From JAGTVG01 sp965365275 (lineage in GTDB: Bacteria; Bacteroidota; Bacteroidia; Cytophagales; Cyclobacteriaceae): a stretch of 64,000 nucleotides of DNA. The position numbers were made by a program, and so were the translations under genes. The DNA lies in assembly GCA_965365275.1 (NCBI GenBank), contig CBDUBA010000001.1, forward strand, positions 124,001-188,000. The letters are read 5' to 3'. A model generated the notes under the pieces. That model had not been told where the DNA came from. It did not search any database and saw only the letters and a list, made by a program, of their open reading frames with translations. This document shows positions 1 through 9,442 of the stretch, piece after piece (the stretch's first letter is position 1; each line of letters opens with the position of its first letter).

Positions 1-1539
1 GAGATCCCAAATGAGCCAAAGATTCCTGCCACTATGCGCATAGTTGACAATGGGGCCAGTCAAAGAAATGAGATTACTGGTCCTTATAATGATTATGATG
101 GCAATATAGGTATAGAAATAAGAGGTTCCTCCTCCACAATGTTTGAAAAAAAATCATATGGCCTTGAAATATGGGATGAAAACCTGAATGATACGATAGC
201 ATCAATATTGGGTATGCCGGAAGAAGAAGACTGGGTGTTGCATGGGCCATACAGCGATAAAAGTCTGATGAGGAATGTGTTGACCTTTAAATTGGGTAGG
301 GACCTTGGACGATATGCTTCAAAAACAAGATTTGTTGAATTGGTTCTAAATAATGATTATAGAGGTGTTTATGTATTCATGGAGAAGATCAAACGCGATA
401 GATATCGTGTAGATATTGCAGATCTTAGCCCAGAGGAGAATACAGGTGATGACCTGACCGGGGGATATATAATCAAACTTGATAAATTTGATGGAAGCAA
501 TACCGGTGGTGGATGGGCTTCACCTTATCGACCTCCGGGGTACACTAAACATGATCAGCGAATATATTTTCAGTTTGATTATCCAAAATCGAGAAATATT
601 AGCCCGCAGCAGAAAGCATATATTGAAGATTATGTAACTGCATTCGAAGATGCTCTGCAAAAAATACCATCCAATGATGTGGTAGATGGATATAAATCCT
701 ATATCGATTTAGAATCTTTCGTGGATTTTGCCATTATAAATGAACTCAGCCGAAATGTTGACGGCTATCGTTTAAGCACATTCCTGCATAAGGACAAAGA
801 CAGCAAGGATGGGAAATTATATATCGGACCAATCTGGGATTTTAACCTGGCATTCGGTAATGCTGATTACTATAATGGCTCAGATACTGAAGGATGGGGC
901 TGGAATTTTAATTTTAACCCGGCAACCAATGATGACTTCTGGTTGATTCCCTTTTGGTGGCAAAGGTTTCAGACTGATCCTGAATATATGAACTTGTTAA
1001 AAAACAGGTGGCAGGATTTGAGATCGGGTCCCTATAGTACGGAAAGAATACTTTCTTTTATAGATTCAACAGCTTCAGTATTAGAAGAATCTCAGACCAG
1101 GAATTTCCAGAGATTTCCAATCCTCAGTCAATATGTCTGGCCGAATGCATATGTCGGCGGGTCATATACCAATGAGATTCAATACCTGAAGGACTGGATC
1201 GTGGCAAGACTAAACTGGCTGGACCAGGCTATCGACAATACGGTAACTGCTTTACCAGAAAAAACTTTGAATACTTCTTCCATTAAAATATTACCTAATC
1301 CTTTTTCTGATGAATTATATATACAGTTACCTGACAAATTCTCAGACCCACAGATCATAATACATAATATTCTGGGAGAAAAAATTATAGAATTTATACC
1401 GGATCATATATCAGAAAACGGAAGGATATATTGGAACACATTAGATCGGACAGGTAAGCATATATTCCCCGGCATATATATTCTTGTTCTAAAAAATGAG
1501 GGAAATATTATTACAAGTGAAAAAATCATAAAATATTAG
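1..1539 (+). CDS. CotH kinase family protein with T9SS C-terminal sorting domain (5' partial)
   Basis: The frame is open from base 1, so the gene begins before the window; the first ATG at 34 is internal (codons before it read EIPNEPKIPAT, as expected in a CotH domain). The visible part is a CotH domain: an early GIEIRGSSS segment, a WVLHGPYSDKSLMRN stretch, VYVFMEKIKRDRYRVDI, and the late GPIWDFNLAFGNADYY motif that matches the metal-binding end of this atypical protein-kinase-like fold. The last 80 or so residues form a type A T9SS sorting domain (ILPNPFSDELYIQL start, then GIYILVLKNEG and a KII tail), so the product should cross the outer membrane through T9SS and be surface-attached or released. 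CotH proteins phosphorylate spore-coat proteins in Bacillus; the substrate of the Bacteroidota versions is unknown. A terminator follows directly. Confidence 0.85.
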   Translation, partial: EIPNEPKIPATMRIVDNGASQRNEITGPYNDYDGNIGIEIRGSSSTMFEKKSYGLEIWDENLNDTIASILGMPEEEDWVLHGPYSDKSLMRNVLTFKLGRDLGRYASKTRFVELVLNNDYRGVYVFMEKIKRDRYRVDIADLSPEENTGDDLTGGYIIKLDKFDGSNTGGGWASPYRPPGYTKHDQRIYFQFDYPKSRNISPQQKAYIEDYVTAFEDALQKIPSNDVVDGYKSYIDLESFVDFAIINELSRNVDGYRLSTFLHKDKDSKDGKLYIGPIWDFNLAFGNADYYNGSDTEGWGWNFNFNPATNDDFWLIPFWWQRFQTDPEYMNLLKNRWQDLRSGPYSTERILSFIDSTASVLEESQTRNFQRFPILSQYVWPNAYVGGSYTNEIQYLKDWIVARLNWLDQAIDNTVTALPEKTLNTSSIKILPNPFSDELYIQLPDKFSDPQIIIHNILGEKIIEFIPDHISENGRIYWNTLDRTGKHIFPGIYILVLKNEGNIITSEKIIKY

Positions 1540-1567
1540 TAATTGTACTATTAAAATTGACCGGAAT

Positions 1568-1601
1568 GCCAATATATTTATATTTTGGCTTTTGTTTTTT
1601 G
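1568..1601 (+). terminator. Rho-independent terminator after the CotH gene
   Basis: GCCAATATA and TATTTTGGC pair around a TTTA loop with one T-T mismatch, followed directly by TTTTGTTTTTTG. It sits 29 bases after the CotH stop and separates that gene from the next block. Confidence 0.65.
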
Positions 1602-1625
1602 ATATTTTGTTATCCCTGATCAATC

Positions 1626-2681
1626 ATGTCAATAGAAGAATTATGCAAACAGTTCAAATTACCTTATGATGATTTTCATCATTCACTACTGGGTGAAGGA
1701 CTCATTAATGACACCTACCTGATCTCCTCCAGGAATACCACCCACAAAGAGAAATTTGTTTTACAAAAAATAAACAAGATCGTCTTCAATGAGCCTGATA
1801 AGGTGATGAGTAATCTAATTAAGATCAATGAGCATCTTGAGAAAAAAGGCTCGGATAGCCTAAAGTTGATAGAATCAAATAATGGTGATTTATTTGTGAT
1901 TGATGAGAACGATGATTACTGGAGAGTTACAAGATATCTGGAAAATACAAGAACATTATTTGAGGCCAATGACCCATTAGTAGCGTATGAGGCAGCCAAA
2001 TCCTATGGTAAATTTTTAAATGATATTCATGATCTCAACATTTCTGAAATCTTTGAAACAATTCCAGGATTCCATAACTATGTAAACCGTATCTCACAAT
2101 TAAATGAATCAATAAAAAATAATAATTCCGATAGATTAAAATTTTGTCAAAAGGAAAAGGAAATAATCTCAGATAAGCAAAAATATATTTTTCAGTTCTA
2201 TGATTTGAAACTTCCGATCCGTGTTATACACAGTGACACGAAAATAACCAACATATTGTTTGATGCTGAATCCAGAAAGGGAAAGTTGGTAATTGACCTG
2301 GACATTTCCATGCCAGGATCTATACTCTACGATTTTGGAGATATGGTACGATCATTTACAAATACACTACAGGAAGATGATCCTGATGTTTCATCAATCG
2401 ATGTAAAGTCTGATATTTTCGAGCAGCTGACAAGGGGATTTTTAGAAAGCACCAAACCTTTCATATTGGAAAAAGAATCCAAAAACCTTCTGTTAGGTGC
2501 AAAACTTGTGGTTTTAATTCAGGCCATCCGAAATCTTACAGATTATCTAAAAGGAGATGTTTATTATAAGACAAACTATGAAGAACATAATCTTCACAGG
2601 GCACAAAATCAGCTTAAGCTACTTGAGAAGCTCGAATACCACGAGGATAAATTACAAAAAATGATAGACAAATACAGATGA
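1626..2681 (+). CDS. Aminoglycoside phosphotransferase (APH)-fold sugar kinase, NahK-like
   Basis: A 351-residue cytoplasmic APH/choline-kinase-fold protein. The start shows the nucleotide-binding LLGEGLINDTYLI loop and the FVLQKIN lysine strand. The catalytic loop is VIHSDTKITNILFD (His202, Asp204, Asn209), with Ser where many relatives have Gly, and the metal-binding segment is VIDLDISMPGSILYDFGD (Asp224). The arrangement and length fit N-acetylhexosamine 1-kinase (NahK, about 359 residues in bifidobacteria), which makes GlcNAc/GalNAc-1-phosphate. It leads a co-directional group with a UroD-like protein, an SDR and a lactonase. Substrate is inferred from overall resemblance only; another sugar or amino-alcohol kinase activity is possible. 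Confidence 0.7.
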   Translation: MSIEELCKQFKLPYDDFHHSLLGEGLINDTYLISSRNTTHKEKFVLQKINKIVFNEPDKVMSNLIKINEHLEKKGSDSLKLIESNNGDLFVIDENDDYWRVTRYLENTRTLFEANDPLVAYEAAKSYGKFLNDIHDLNISEIFETIPGFHNYVNRISQLNESIKNNNSDRLKFCQKEKEIISDKQKYIFQFYDLKLPIRVIHSDTKITNILFDAESRKGKLVIDLDISMPGSILYDFGDMVRSFTNTLQEDDPDVSSIDVKSDIFEQLTRGFLESTKPFILEKESKNLLLGAKLVVLIQAIRNLTDYLKGDVYYKTNYEEHNLHRAQNQLKLLEKLEYHEDKLQKMIDKYR

Positions 2682-2729
2682 TCCATCCAGGTGATTGAAC
2701 TATATTTTTTATTACTTATATTTAGTACG

Positions 2730-2747
2730 ATTATCTTATCAGATAAT
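2730..2747. repeat. Inverted repeat just upstream of the UroD-like gene
   Basis: ATTATCT-TATC-AGATAAT, a perfect 7-base-arm inverted repeat ending two bases before the ATG at 2750. It could be an operator or a leader hairpin near the ribosome-binding region. AT-rich, so chance is possible. Confidence 0.3.
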
Positions 2748-2749
2748 AT

Positions 2750-3910
2750 ATGAATGCAAAAGAAAGATTTTTAATTGCACTAAGGGGAGAAATTCCGGAT
2801 AGATTGCCTGTTACCACCCATCACATAATGCCATATTTTCTGAAAAAATATTGTAACAATATAACATATCAGGAATTTTTTATGAATATGGGAATTGATC
2901 CCATCGAGTGGATCATTGACTTTAGCCCGGATCTATCCAAAGGTGAGTATTTTGATCCGGGACACAAAGAAATTGGATTCCTGGATGCCAGGCGAATAAG
3001 TAATGACAACTGGAGATTTGATGAAGAAATACTTAAAACAAATGGGAATGCTATTACTAAAAGATTCAAGATCATAACACCTGAAAAAACATTGTCCATG
3101 GTTTTAAAGGTCGATGTCCATTCTACCTGGGTGCTGGAGCATCTCATCAAGGATAAAAAAGATATTGAAATAATATCGAAATACATGGTGAAGCCGAAAT
3201 GTAATGTAGAATCCATAAATAATAAGGCCAGAGAGATTAAGGATTCAGCCTTGCTTCGCGGGCATATTATTTGTTTTGACGGATTTGGACAGCCGGGTTG
3301 CTGGCAGGATGCATCCTGTTTATATGGTATCCAGGAATTGATCATGGCAACTTTTGAAGATCCAGCCTGGGTTCATGATCTACTAAAGATCTTACAATCG
3401 CGTAAACTTACCTATATTGAAAGTCTTGCAGGGGTTGAGTATGATCTTCTCGAACTTGGAGGAGGAGATGCATCCACTACTGTTATTTCACCAGATATCT
3501 TTGAGGAATTTGTGGCACCATATGACGCAAAGCTTATTGATTGTGCACATAAGTCCGGTCAAAAGATATCTTATCACACATGTGGCGGAATGATGCCGAT
3601 TCTTGAACAAATTGCTTCCATGGAACCGGATGCAATGGAAACATTTACTCCTCCTGCCATGGGTGGTGATGTAAATCTATTGGAAGCCAAGAAAAGAATA
3701 GGAAATAAAGTATGCATGATTGGTGGTTTCGACCAGTTCAACTATTTTAATAATTGCCCTCCGGAACTTACCCGTAAAGAAGTCCGCCGTTGTTTTGAAG
3801 AAGCTGGCCAGGATGGAGGATATATTTTGTCTCCATCGGATCATTTTTTTGATGCGGATCTGGATTTAATAAGAGCATTCGCCGATGAAGCTATACATTG
3901 TAAATACTAG
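2750..3910 (+). CDS. Uroporphyrinogen decarboxylase (UroD/MtaA) family protein
   Basis: A 386-residue TIM-barrel protein of the UroD superfamily. It opens with NAKERFLIALRGEIPDRLPV, the usual family N terminus. Near residue 276 it has SYHTCGGMMPIL, where His276 and Cys278 resemble the zinc ligands of MtaA/CmuA-type methyltransferases, and it ends with a GGYILSPSDH segment typical of the family. It is probably not the haem enzyme: no haem genes are nearby, and this subgroup often sits among sugar or methyl-compound catabolic genes. It lies 68 bases after the kinase and 11 bases before the SDR, so co-transcription is likely. The substrate is unknown. Confidence 0.75.
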   Translation: MNAKERFLIALRGEIPDRLPVTTHHIMPYFLKKYCNNITYQEFFMNMGIDPIEWIIDFSPDLSKGEYFDPGHKEIGFLDARRISNDNWRFDEEILKTNGNAITKRFKIITPEKTLSMVLKVDVHSTWVLEHLIKDKKDIEIISKYMVKPKCNVESINNKAREIKDSALLRGHIICFDGFGQPGCWQDASCLYGIQELIMATFEDPAWVHDLLKILQSRKLTYIESLAGVEYDLLELGGGDASTTVISPDIFEEFVAPYDAKLIDCAHKSGQKISYHTCGGMMPILEQIASMEPDAMETFTPPAMGGDVNLLEAKKRIGNKVCMIGGFDQFNYFNNCPPELTRKEVRRCFEEAGQDGGYILSPSDHFFDADLDLIRAFADEAIHCKY

Positions 3911-3921
3911 ACATTAGATTG

Positions 3922-4764
3922 ATGGGGAATCCTAACTTATATACCCTTATTACCGGAGCAAGTCATGGTATTGGTATGGCCTTCTGCCACGAGTTCGCCA
4001 AAAGAGGGCATAATCTTTTTATTGTTGCCCTTCCTGATCACAGACTTACATCAGTCAAAAGGGAATTAAAGGAGAGATATGAAGTCAGTATTGTTGCCAT
4101 GGGAATAGATCTGACTCAGGAAAATGCTGCTAAATCTATCTATAATTACACATTATCCAAAGGTATTAATATTAACCATCTAATCAATAATGCCGGTATC
4201 GGAAGCGGTGGTTTATTTGTAAACTCTAATAATGAACTGAATGGACATATTATGCGATTGAATAACCAGGCAATGGTTGAGCTCACACATATATTTCTTC
4301 CTTCTTTGATTGAGCAAGCTCCTTCATATATTTTAAATATGAGCAGTATGGAAGCCACGCTTCCTTTACCATACAAATCTGTATATACTGCAACGAAAAA
4401 CTTCATTTACAGCTTTTCTCTTGCCCTTAGCGAAGAATTAAAACCTAATAAAGTTAAGGTCAGTATTGTATGCCCTGGTGCAGTTTTGACAAACGAAGAT
4501 GGATTAAAACGTATCGAATCCATGGGATGGAGAGCCAGGCTGCTTTTAAAAATGCCGGAGGATGTGGCTTCTTTTTCGGTCAAGCAGATGTATAAGAGTA
4601 AACGGGTGATAATTCCCGGGATCGTTCCTTTGATCATAATCAGAATAATGCATTTTTTACCAATTTCCTTGAAAATGAAGATTCTTGAGAAGATCTTTAG
4701 AAATTATAAGGACCACGATCATGTCGAAATTACCGAACCGGAGACTATGGAAGTAAATAAATAA
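3922..4764 (+). CDS. Short-chain dehydrogenase/reductase (SDR)
   Basis: A classical SDR of about 280 residues. It has the NAD(P)-binding TGASHGIG glycine motif near residue 11, NNAG near residue 90, a serine in LNMSSMEA and the catalytic YTATK (Tyr155, Lys159). The C terminus carries a hydrophobic stretch (IVPLIIIRIMHFLPISL), which may anchor the protein at the inner membrane, as in the DltE/YqjQ-like subgroup. An in-frame TTG at 3919 precedes the ATG; the ATG at 3922 is chosen. It lies 11 bases after the UroD-like gene and 25 bases before the lactonase, consistent with one transcript. The substrate cannot be told from sequence. Confidence 0.8.
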   Translation: MGNPNLYTLITGASHGIGMAFCHEFAKRGHNLFIVALPDHRLTSVKRELKERYEVSIVAMGIDLTQENAAKSIYNYTLSKGININHLINNAGIGSGGLFVNSNNELNGHIMRLNNQAMVELTHIFLPSLIEQAPSYILNMSSMEATLPLPYKSVYTATKNFIYSFSLALSEELKPNKVKVSIVCPGAVLTNEDGLKRIESMGWRARLLLKMPEDVASFSVKQMYKSKRVIIPGIVPLIIIRIMHFLPISLKMKILEKIFRNYKDHDHVEITEPETMEVNK

Positions 4765-4789
4765 AAATCATATACCAAATGTTACTATT

Positions 4790-5935
4790 ATGAAATACTT
4801 AATTTTAATTACAATACTAATTTCCACTGGATTTACAATTATGCATAGAGCATCAATTGCTAAAGAATATATATATGTGGGTACCTACAATGAGGACGGC
4901 AAGCCAGGGATCTTTGTATATGAATTTGACAGGAAGGATGGTGTCTTGTCCCTCGTCCAGGAAGTTGGTGGGATGGGGAGTCCCTCATACCTTGAAATAC
5001 ACCCTTCAGGCAAATACATTTATTCAGTCAACAGAAGTTCTGTCAGCCCGGATAAAAAATGGGGATCAGTCAGCAGTTATAAAATCGATCAGGAAACAGG
5101 CACTCTTTCCCATTTGAACGATCAACCATCTCAAGGTTCTGAATCATGCCATATCAGCATTGATTCAAAAGGAAGGTTAGTATTTGTATCAAATTATTCA
5201 ACCGGGAATTTATCCGTATTTCCAGTACTGAAAGATGGTTCTCTTGATGAATTTTCTGATGTGGAGCAACATACTGGCAATAGTATTAATCAACAGAGGC
5301 AAAAAAGTCCACATGCTCACCAGAGTATTGTATCACCTGATGACAATTTTCTTTATGTAAGTGATCTTGGTATTGATTTGGTTAAAGCGTACGCTATTGA
5401 TTACAAAAAAAACTCAATCGTTGGAATCCCCGAATCAGATGGGATAGTTGAAAAAGGCTCCGGCCCCAGGCATTCCGTCATTCATAAAAATCAAAAATAT
5501 GCTTATGTTATCAATGAATTGGCATCAACAGTGACCGCATTTAAAATTGAAACAGGCAATGGTAAGCTTATACCAATACAGACAATTTCAACCATTCCTG
5601 AAGATTTTAAAGATGTAAATTATTGTGCTGATATACATATCGATCCTTCAGGTAAGTTTTTATATGGATCCAACAGGGGACATAACAGCCTGGCAATTTA
5701 TAAGATCGATCAGAATAACGGGAAGTTGGAGAGCACAGGATTTCAATCCACCTCGGGTGAATGGCCCAGAAATTTTTTGATGGATCCTAAAGGAGATTTT
5801 ATTTTTGTCGCAAATCAGAATTCGAATAATATAGTAGTATTTAGGAGAAACACTGAAACTGGGGAACTTTCAAAAATTGCAAAAGAAATTATGGTTCCAA
5901 AACCCGTTTGTCTGAAAATACTTGAAATGGAGTAG
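4790..5935 (+). CDS. Secreted lactonase family protein (6-phosphogluconolactonase-like beta-propeller)
   Basis: A 381-residue protein with an N-terminal signal sequence (MKYLILITILISTGFTIMH). It is followed by the YIYVGTYNEDGKPGIFVYEF start of the Lactonase (PF10282) seven-bladed propeller. Blade repeats of the type SPSYLEIHPSGKYIYSVN recur through the protein, with SPHAHQSIVSPD and GPRHSVIH carrying the His/Arg residues usually found in the active site of YbhE-type lactonases. A signal peptide argues for a periplasmic lactone hydrolase rather than the cytosolic pentose-phosphate enzyme. Last gene of the 1626-5935 group; its stop is 11 bases from the convergent DUF4249 gene. Confidence 0.8.
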   Translation: MKYLILITILISTGFTIMHRASIAKEYIYVGTYNEDGKPGIFVYEFDRKDGVLSLVQEVGGMGSPSYLEIHPSGKYIYSVNRSSVSPDKKWGSVSSYKIDQETGTLSHLNDQPSQGSESCHISIDSKGRLVFVSNYSTGNLSVFPVLKDGSLDEFSDVEQHTGNSINQQRQKSPHAHQSIVSPDDNFLYVSDLGIDLVKAYAIDYKKNSIVGIPESDGIVEKGSGPRHSVIHKNQKYAYVINELASTVTAFKIETGNGKLIPIQTISTIPEDFKDVNYCADIHIDPSGKFLYGSNRGHNSLAIYKIDQNNGKLESTGFQSTSGEWPRNFLMDPKGDFIFVANQNSNNIVVFRRNTETGELSKIAKEIMVPKPVCLKILEME

Positions 5936-5946
5936 ATAAACACTCA

Positions 5947-6867
5947 TTAATTTTCTTCAAGAAATTTTTTCCCTAATGATTTTACGGCAGATACACTGAA
6001 AAAACCAGTGACAGGCTCGTCATTAGTAACATTGATAATATTGGTCGGTACATTGGCAAGTGGAACAGCTAGTAATTCAGCAATTCCTCCTGGTCTGTTG
6101 GTCTGGACAGAAACCTCATATAAATAAGAGTAAGCCTGGATAGTTAGGGAATGGATCTCTACAAATAAAGAATCTCCTGGAATATAAGGTGAAATGATAT
6201 CTCCATTTTCATCCTGATCGTAAGGATTCACCCCTGTTCTAATAAATTTATTAAAAGACACACCATCAACATTGTCTCCCCTACTGAAACCAGCATCAAA
6301 GGCAATGTTGATCTCACTTGGTTTACTTAGAAACTCACCATTTTTAAAAGCTTTTATCCAATAGGTATCACCTATTCCTATAAAATCGCTTGCATAAAAC
6401 TGTGCTAAATAAGAACCTTTCAAAATCGGATTATCTGATGCAAGTCTGAAATCTATACTGTCAATATCTGGTACCCGCCTCATTTCACTAAAAGAACCTA
6501 TCTGGAAACCATTTATTTTTATATCAAGCACAAATCTATCTCCAACCTGACCTATTTTAATGGAATCACCAGGAGGTATCCAGATATACTCTCCATCTGT
6601 AATTTCAGATTCGATAAAATCGAACTGATCTCCATTTTCCTTGATCACCCTGACCTCAGCTCCTTTAACACCTGGTAAATCATAATCTTCAAAATATGGC
6701 AGTGATTGTTTTATTGTAATAACCTGTGATTCACATTTATCATTGATCCAGGCATCTACAACAGTGATATTAGGGGCATCTTCTAAGGGAACGTCAATTA
6801 CCTTCTCACAACCACTTATTATTGACGTTACTAATAATATCCAATATTTTATAAATCGATGAAACAT
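5947..6867 (-). CDS. DUF4249 lipoprotein, partner of the upstream TonB receptor (copy A)
   Basis: A 306-residue lipoprotein: hydrophobic signal ending in the IISGC lipobox (Cys20), followed by Glu-Lys. The body matches DUF4249 (PF14054), with ITVVDAWINDK, LPGVKGAEVRV, YWIKAFKNGEFLSKPSEINIAFD and a late VQTNRPGGIAELL segment. Such proteins are habitually encoded directly after TonB-dependent receptors in Bacteroidota and are thought to be outer-membrane lipoproteins. Here the ATG lies two bases after the receptor stop, so coupled translation is likely. It closely parallels copy B at 9443-10378. The ligand is unknown; a SusD-like lid or capture role is inference. Confidence 0.85.
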   Translation of the reverse strand: MFHRFIKYWILLVTSIISGCEKVIDVPLEDAPNITVVDAWINDKCESQVITIKQSLPYFEDYDLPGVKGAEVRVIKENGDQFDFIESEITDGEYIWIPPGDSIKIGQVGDRFVLDIKINGFQIGSFSEMRRVPDIDSIDFRLASDNPILKGSYLAQFYASDFIGIGDTYWIKAFKNGEFLSKPSEINIAFDAGFSRGDNVDGVSFNKFIRTGVNPYDQDENGDIISPYIPGDSLFVEIHSLTIQAYSYLYEVSVQTNRPGGIAELLAVPLANVPTNIINVTNDEPVTGFFSVSAVKSLGKKFLEEN

Positions 6868-6869
6868 AC

Positions 6870-9281
6870 TTAAAATTTAAAATTATATGATATCCCGGGG
6901 ACAATGGTCCCAATTATTGAAAGCTGGGTTGCAAATGTTGGAATTGGCTCCCCGGGTATTGGCCTTTCAGTTCCTTGAGAGAAATAAATAGAAAACGGAT
7001 TTTCGTGTGCATAAAGATTATATACTCCAAAAACCCAATAGTCCCTGTATTTCTTCTCTTTACCTTTCTTGTTATATTTTTTACTGTTTAATGTAACCGA
7101 AAGATCCAATCTATGATAATTTGGAATTCTCTGGTTATTACGTGATGAAAAGTAATTATAAGGTATAAGATAATTTTGAACTTCTAACCTGGTTGTAGGA
7201 AACGTAGTAGGTGTACCAGATAAATAGGTAAAAGTAGAAGAGAAACTCCACCTTTCATTTAACTGATAAAATCCGGCGATCTTCAAATTATGGAGCTGGT
7301 CATATCTCGCGGGATACCAATCGTCATTATTGATACCAGTAACTTTCAGTTTTGTCCTTCCTACTGTATAGCTAATCCAACCCTGAAAAGCTCCTGTTGT
7401 TTTCTCGAGATATAATTCCAGACCATAGGCACGACCATCCCCGGATAGTAATTCTCCCTCGATATACTCATTAATATACAATTGAGCTCCATCAATATAA
7501 TCAATTTGATTCTGGTTTATTTTATAGAAAGCCTCAGCAGAAATATTTACTACATTTTGATTTCCTATATTCCTGAGATAGCCTATCCCAAATTGATTTC
7601 CTATTTCAGGTTCTATGTTGTTGGTACTTGGGAGCCATATGTCAAGAGGGTTTGTTGCTGTTGTATTAGATATTAAATGTATGTTTTGAGAAAGTCGACT
7701 ATAAGAGATTTTAAAAGAACTTGATCTATCTAACATATAATCCAAGGCAAATCTGGGCTCAAAATTCAAATAACTATGAATAACTTCTCTGTCACTTACT
7801 CTTTCCTGTGAAACCAGTAATTTTCTTTCTCCTGCTATTATATCTTCATATTCGTATTTATAACCTGGTCCTAAATATAAATATCCCGCGGCACGCAAAC
7901 CGTATTTCAATGTTACAGATGAACCAATATTTTGCCGGTTGCTTACATAAAGATTCCATTCTGCTGCATATTTTTTGGGTAGCAGAACTTCACTGGAATC
8001 AAAATTGCTAACCACTAATCCATTTGCTGGTGTAATAGAATAAAAGTTAAACTCTCCACCATAATCAATGGTATTATTTGTGTTCAGATAGTATGTAAAC
8101 TGTGGTTTGAAAGAAGCAACCTGAATTCTGGATTTCCATTCAATTCTGTCAATCAGATCATCAAAGAACTCAAGGTTATAATCATATTCACTGTAATTAA
8201 TACTAAAATTTGAAAAGAGCCTTCGGCTAAATAAATGATTCCAACGAAGTGATAACATCTTACTTCCCCAATCGAATCCCTGTACATCATTGGCCTTAAA
8301 TACATCCCTTCCAAAGTAACCCGATAAAGATAGTTTATTGTTTTCATTAATATCATAGTGTGTATTCAAGGAGATATCATAGAAATAGAATTGAGTTTCA
8401 CTATCCAACTCGTCAAAGAATGGTTTGGCTAAAAAATCAATATACGATCTTCTTCCAGTTAATATAAAAGAAGATTTATTTTTGACAATAGGAGCTTCTA
8501 TTGAAAGTCTGGCAAAAATGGTTCCCAATCCACCGGACATGGAAAATCGTTTATCATTTCCATTTTTCATATTAATATCTAAAATGGAAGAAATACGTCC
8601 TCCAAATTTTGCTGGTATTCCACCTTTATACAAATTTACATCGCGAACAGCATCCGGATTGAATACAGAGAAGAAACCCAATAAATGGGAGGAATTGAAA
8701 ATAGGACCATCATCGAGTAAAACAAGGTTCTGGCTTACCGTACCTCCACGAACATTAAAACCGGAAGCACCTTCTCCAACGGTACTTACTCCGGGTAGTA
8801 ACTGTATGCTTTGTACAATGTCTACCTCTCCTAAAAATGCCGGAATGGCTTTAATTGTACGAATGTCCAGTTTATTTAGGCTGATCTCATTTTGCTCTAT
8901 ATTGGAATGATCGATCTGCCCTATTATAACAACTTCTTCGAGTTCCCTATTTGCCTCTTCCAATTCTATATTAATTTCAGAATCACCCAAAAGGTTTATT
9001 TGCATTGTTTTAGTGATATAACCCAGATATCTGTATTCAATGGTATAATTTCCACTTTCAAGATTTAAGGAATAAAATCCAAAAGAATTTGTGGCTACAC
9101 CATTATTTAATTCCTCGATAAAAACAGTTGCGCCAAATAAAGCTTCCCCATTTGTATTATTACGGATATATCCACTGATGATAAATTTTTCATTGCCATC
9201 CTGGGATTTAACCTTATGCGAAATGAAAATGACCGAAATCACTAAAAAAGAAAAAAATATTCTTGAAATGTGGTAAATCAT
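6870..9281 (-). CDS. TonB-dependent receptor with carboxypeptidase-like regulatory domain (copy A)
   Basis: An outer-membrane active transporter of about 803 residues. The start at 9281 is chosen because it gives a signal peptide (MIYHISRIFFSFLVISVIF); a longer frame reaching 9338 adds 19 residues of poor fit. Domains in order: signal, CarboxypepD_reg-like domain (about 30-110, SGYIRNNTNGEALFGATV), plug (about 125-240, with GEGASGFNVRGGTVSQNLVL and GGIPAKFGGRISS), then a beta-barrel ending in SYNFKF, the usual terminal aromatic. It lacks the extra domains of SusC proteins. It is a duplicate of the receptor at 10378-12783. The DUF4249 gene follows two bases after the stop. Confidence 0.9.
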   Translation of the reverse strand: MIYHISRIFFSFLVISVIFISHKVKSQDGNEKFIISGYIRNNTNGEALFGATVFIEELNNGVATNSFGFYSLNLESGNYTIEYRYLGYITKTMQINLLGDSEINIELEEANRELEEVVIIGQIDHSNIEQNEISLNKLDIRTIKAIPAFLGEVDIVQSIQLLPGVSTVGEGASGFNVRGGTVSQNLVLLDDGPIFNSSHLLGFFSVFNPDAVRDVNLYKGGIPAKFGGRISSILDINMKNGNDKRFSMSGGLGTIFARLSIEAPIVKNKSSFILTGRRSYIDFLAKPFFDELDSETQFYFYDISLNTHYDINENNKLSLSGYFGRDVFKANDVQGFDWGSKMLSLRWNHLFSRRLFSNFSINYSEYDYNLEFFDDLIDRIEWKSRIQVASFKPQFTYYLNTNNTIDYGGEFNFYSITPANGLVVSNFDSSEVLLPKKYAAEWNLYVSNRQNIGSSVTLKYGLRAAGYLYLGPGYKYEYEDIIAGERKLLVSQERVSDREVIHSYLNFEPRFALDYMLDRSSSFKISYSRLSQNIHLISNTTATNPLDIWLPSTNNIEPEIGNQFGIGYLRNIGNQNVVNISAEAFYKINQNQIDYIDGAQLYINEYIEGELLSGDGRAYGLELYLEKTTGAFQGWISYTVGRTKLKVTGINNDDWYPARYDQLHNLKIAGFYQLNERWSFSSTFTYLSGTPTTFPTTRLEVQNYLIPYNYFSSRNNQRIPNYHRLDLSVTLNSKKYNKKGKEKKYRDYWVFGVYNLYAHENPFSIYFSQGTERPIPGEPIPTFATQLSIIGTIVPGISYNFKF

Positions 9282-9442
9282 CAACTTTGAATAGACCGCT
9301 ATTACTTGACAAAAGAATAAATTAAGGAAATCCAGCATTTTAATCTCTATCCAACAGCCATCTTCCTACAGGATGAAGATAATAAAAACTCTTGATTATG
9401 TTATATAATATAGTAAAAAAATCCTAATAGGTTTGATTTAGC

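Noticed and set aside
2750..3910. UroD-like gene as haem biosynthetic hemE
   Set aside because: No other haem gene is near, and the HTC motif resembles zinc methyltransferases rather than HemE.
9281..9338. N-terminal extension of receptor copy A to 9338
   Set aside because: The additional 19 residues precede a perfectly good signal peptide and spoil it; copy B has no such extension.
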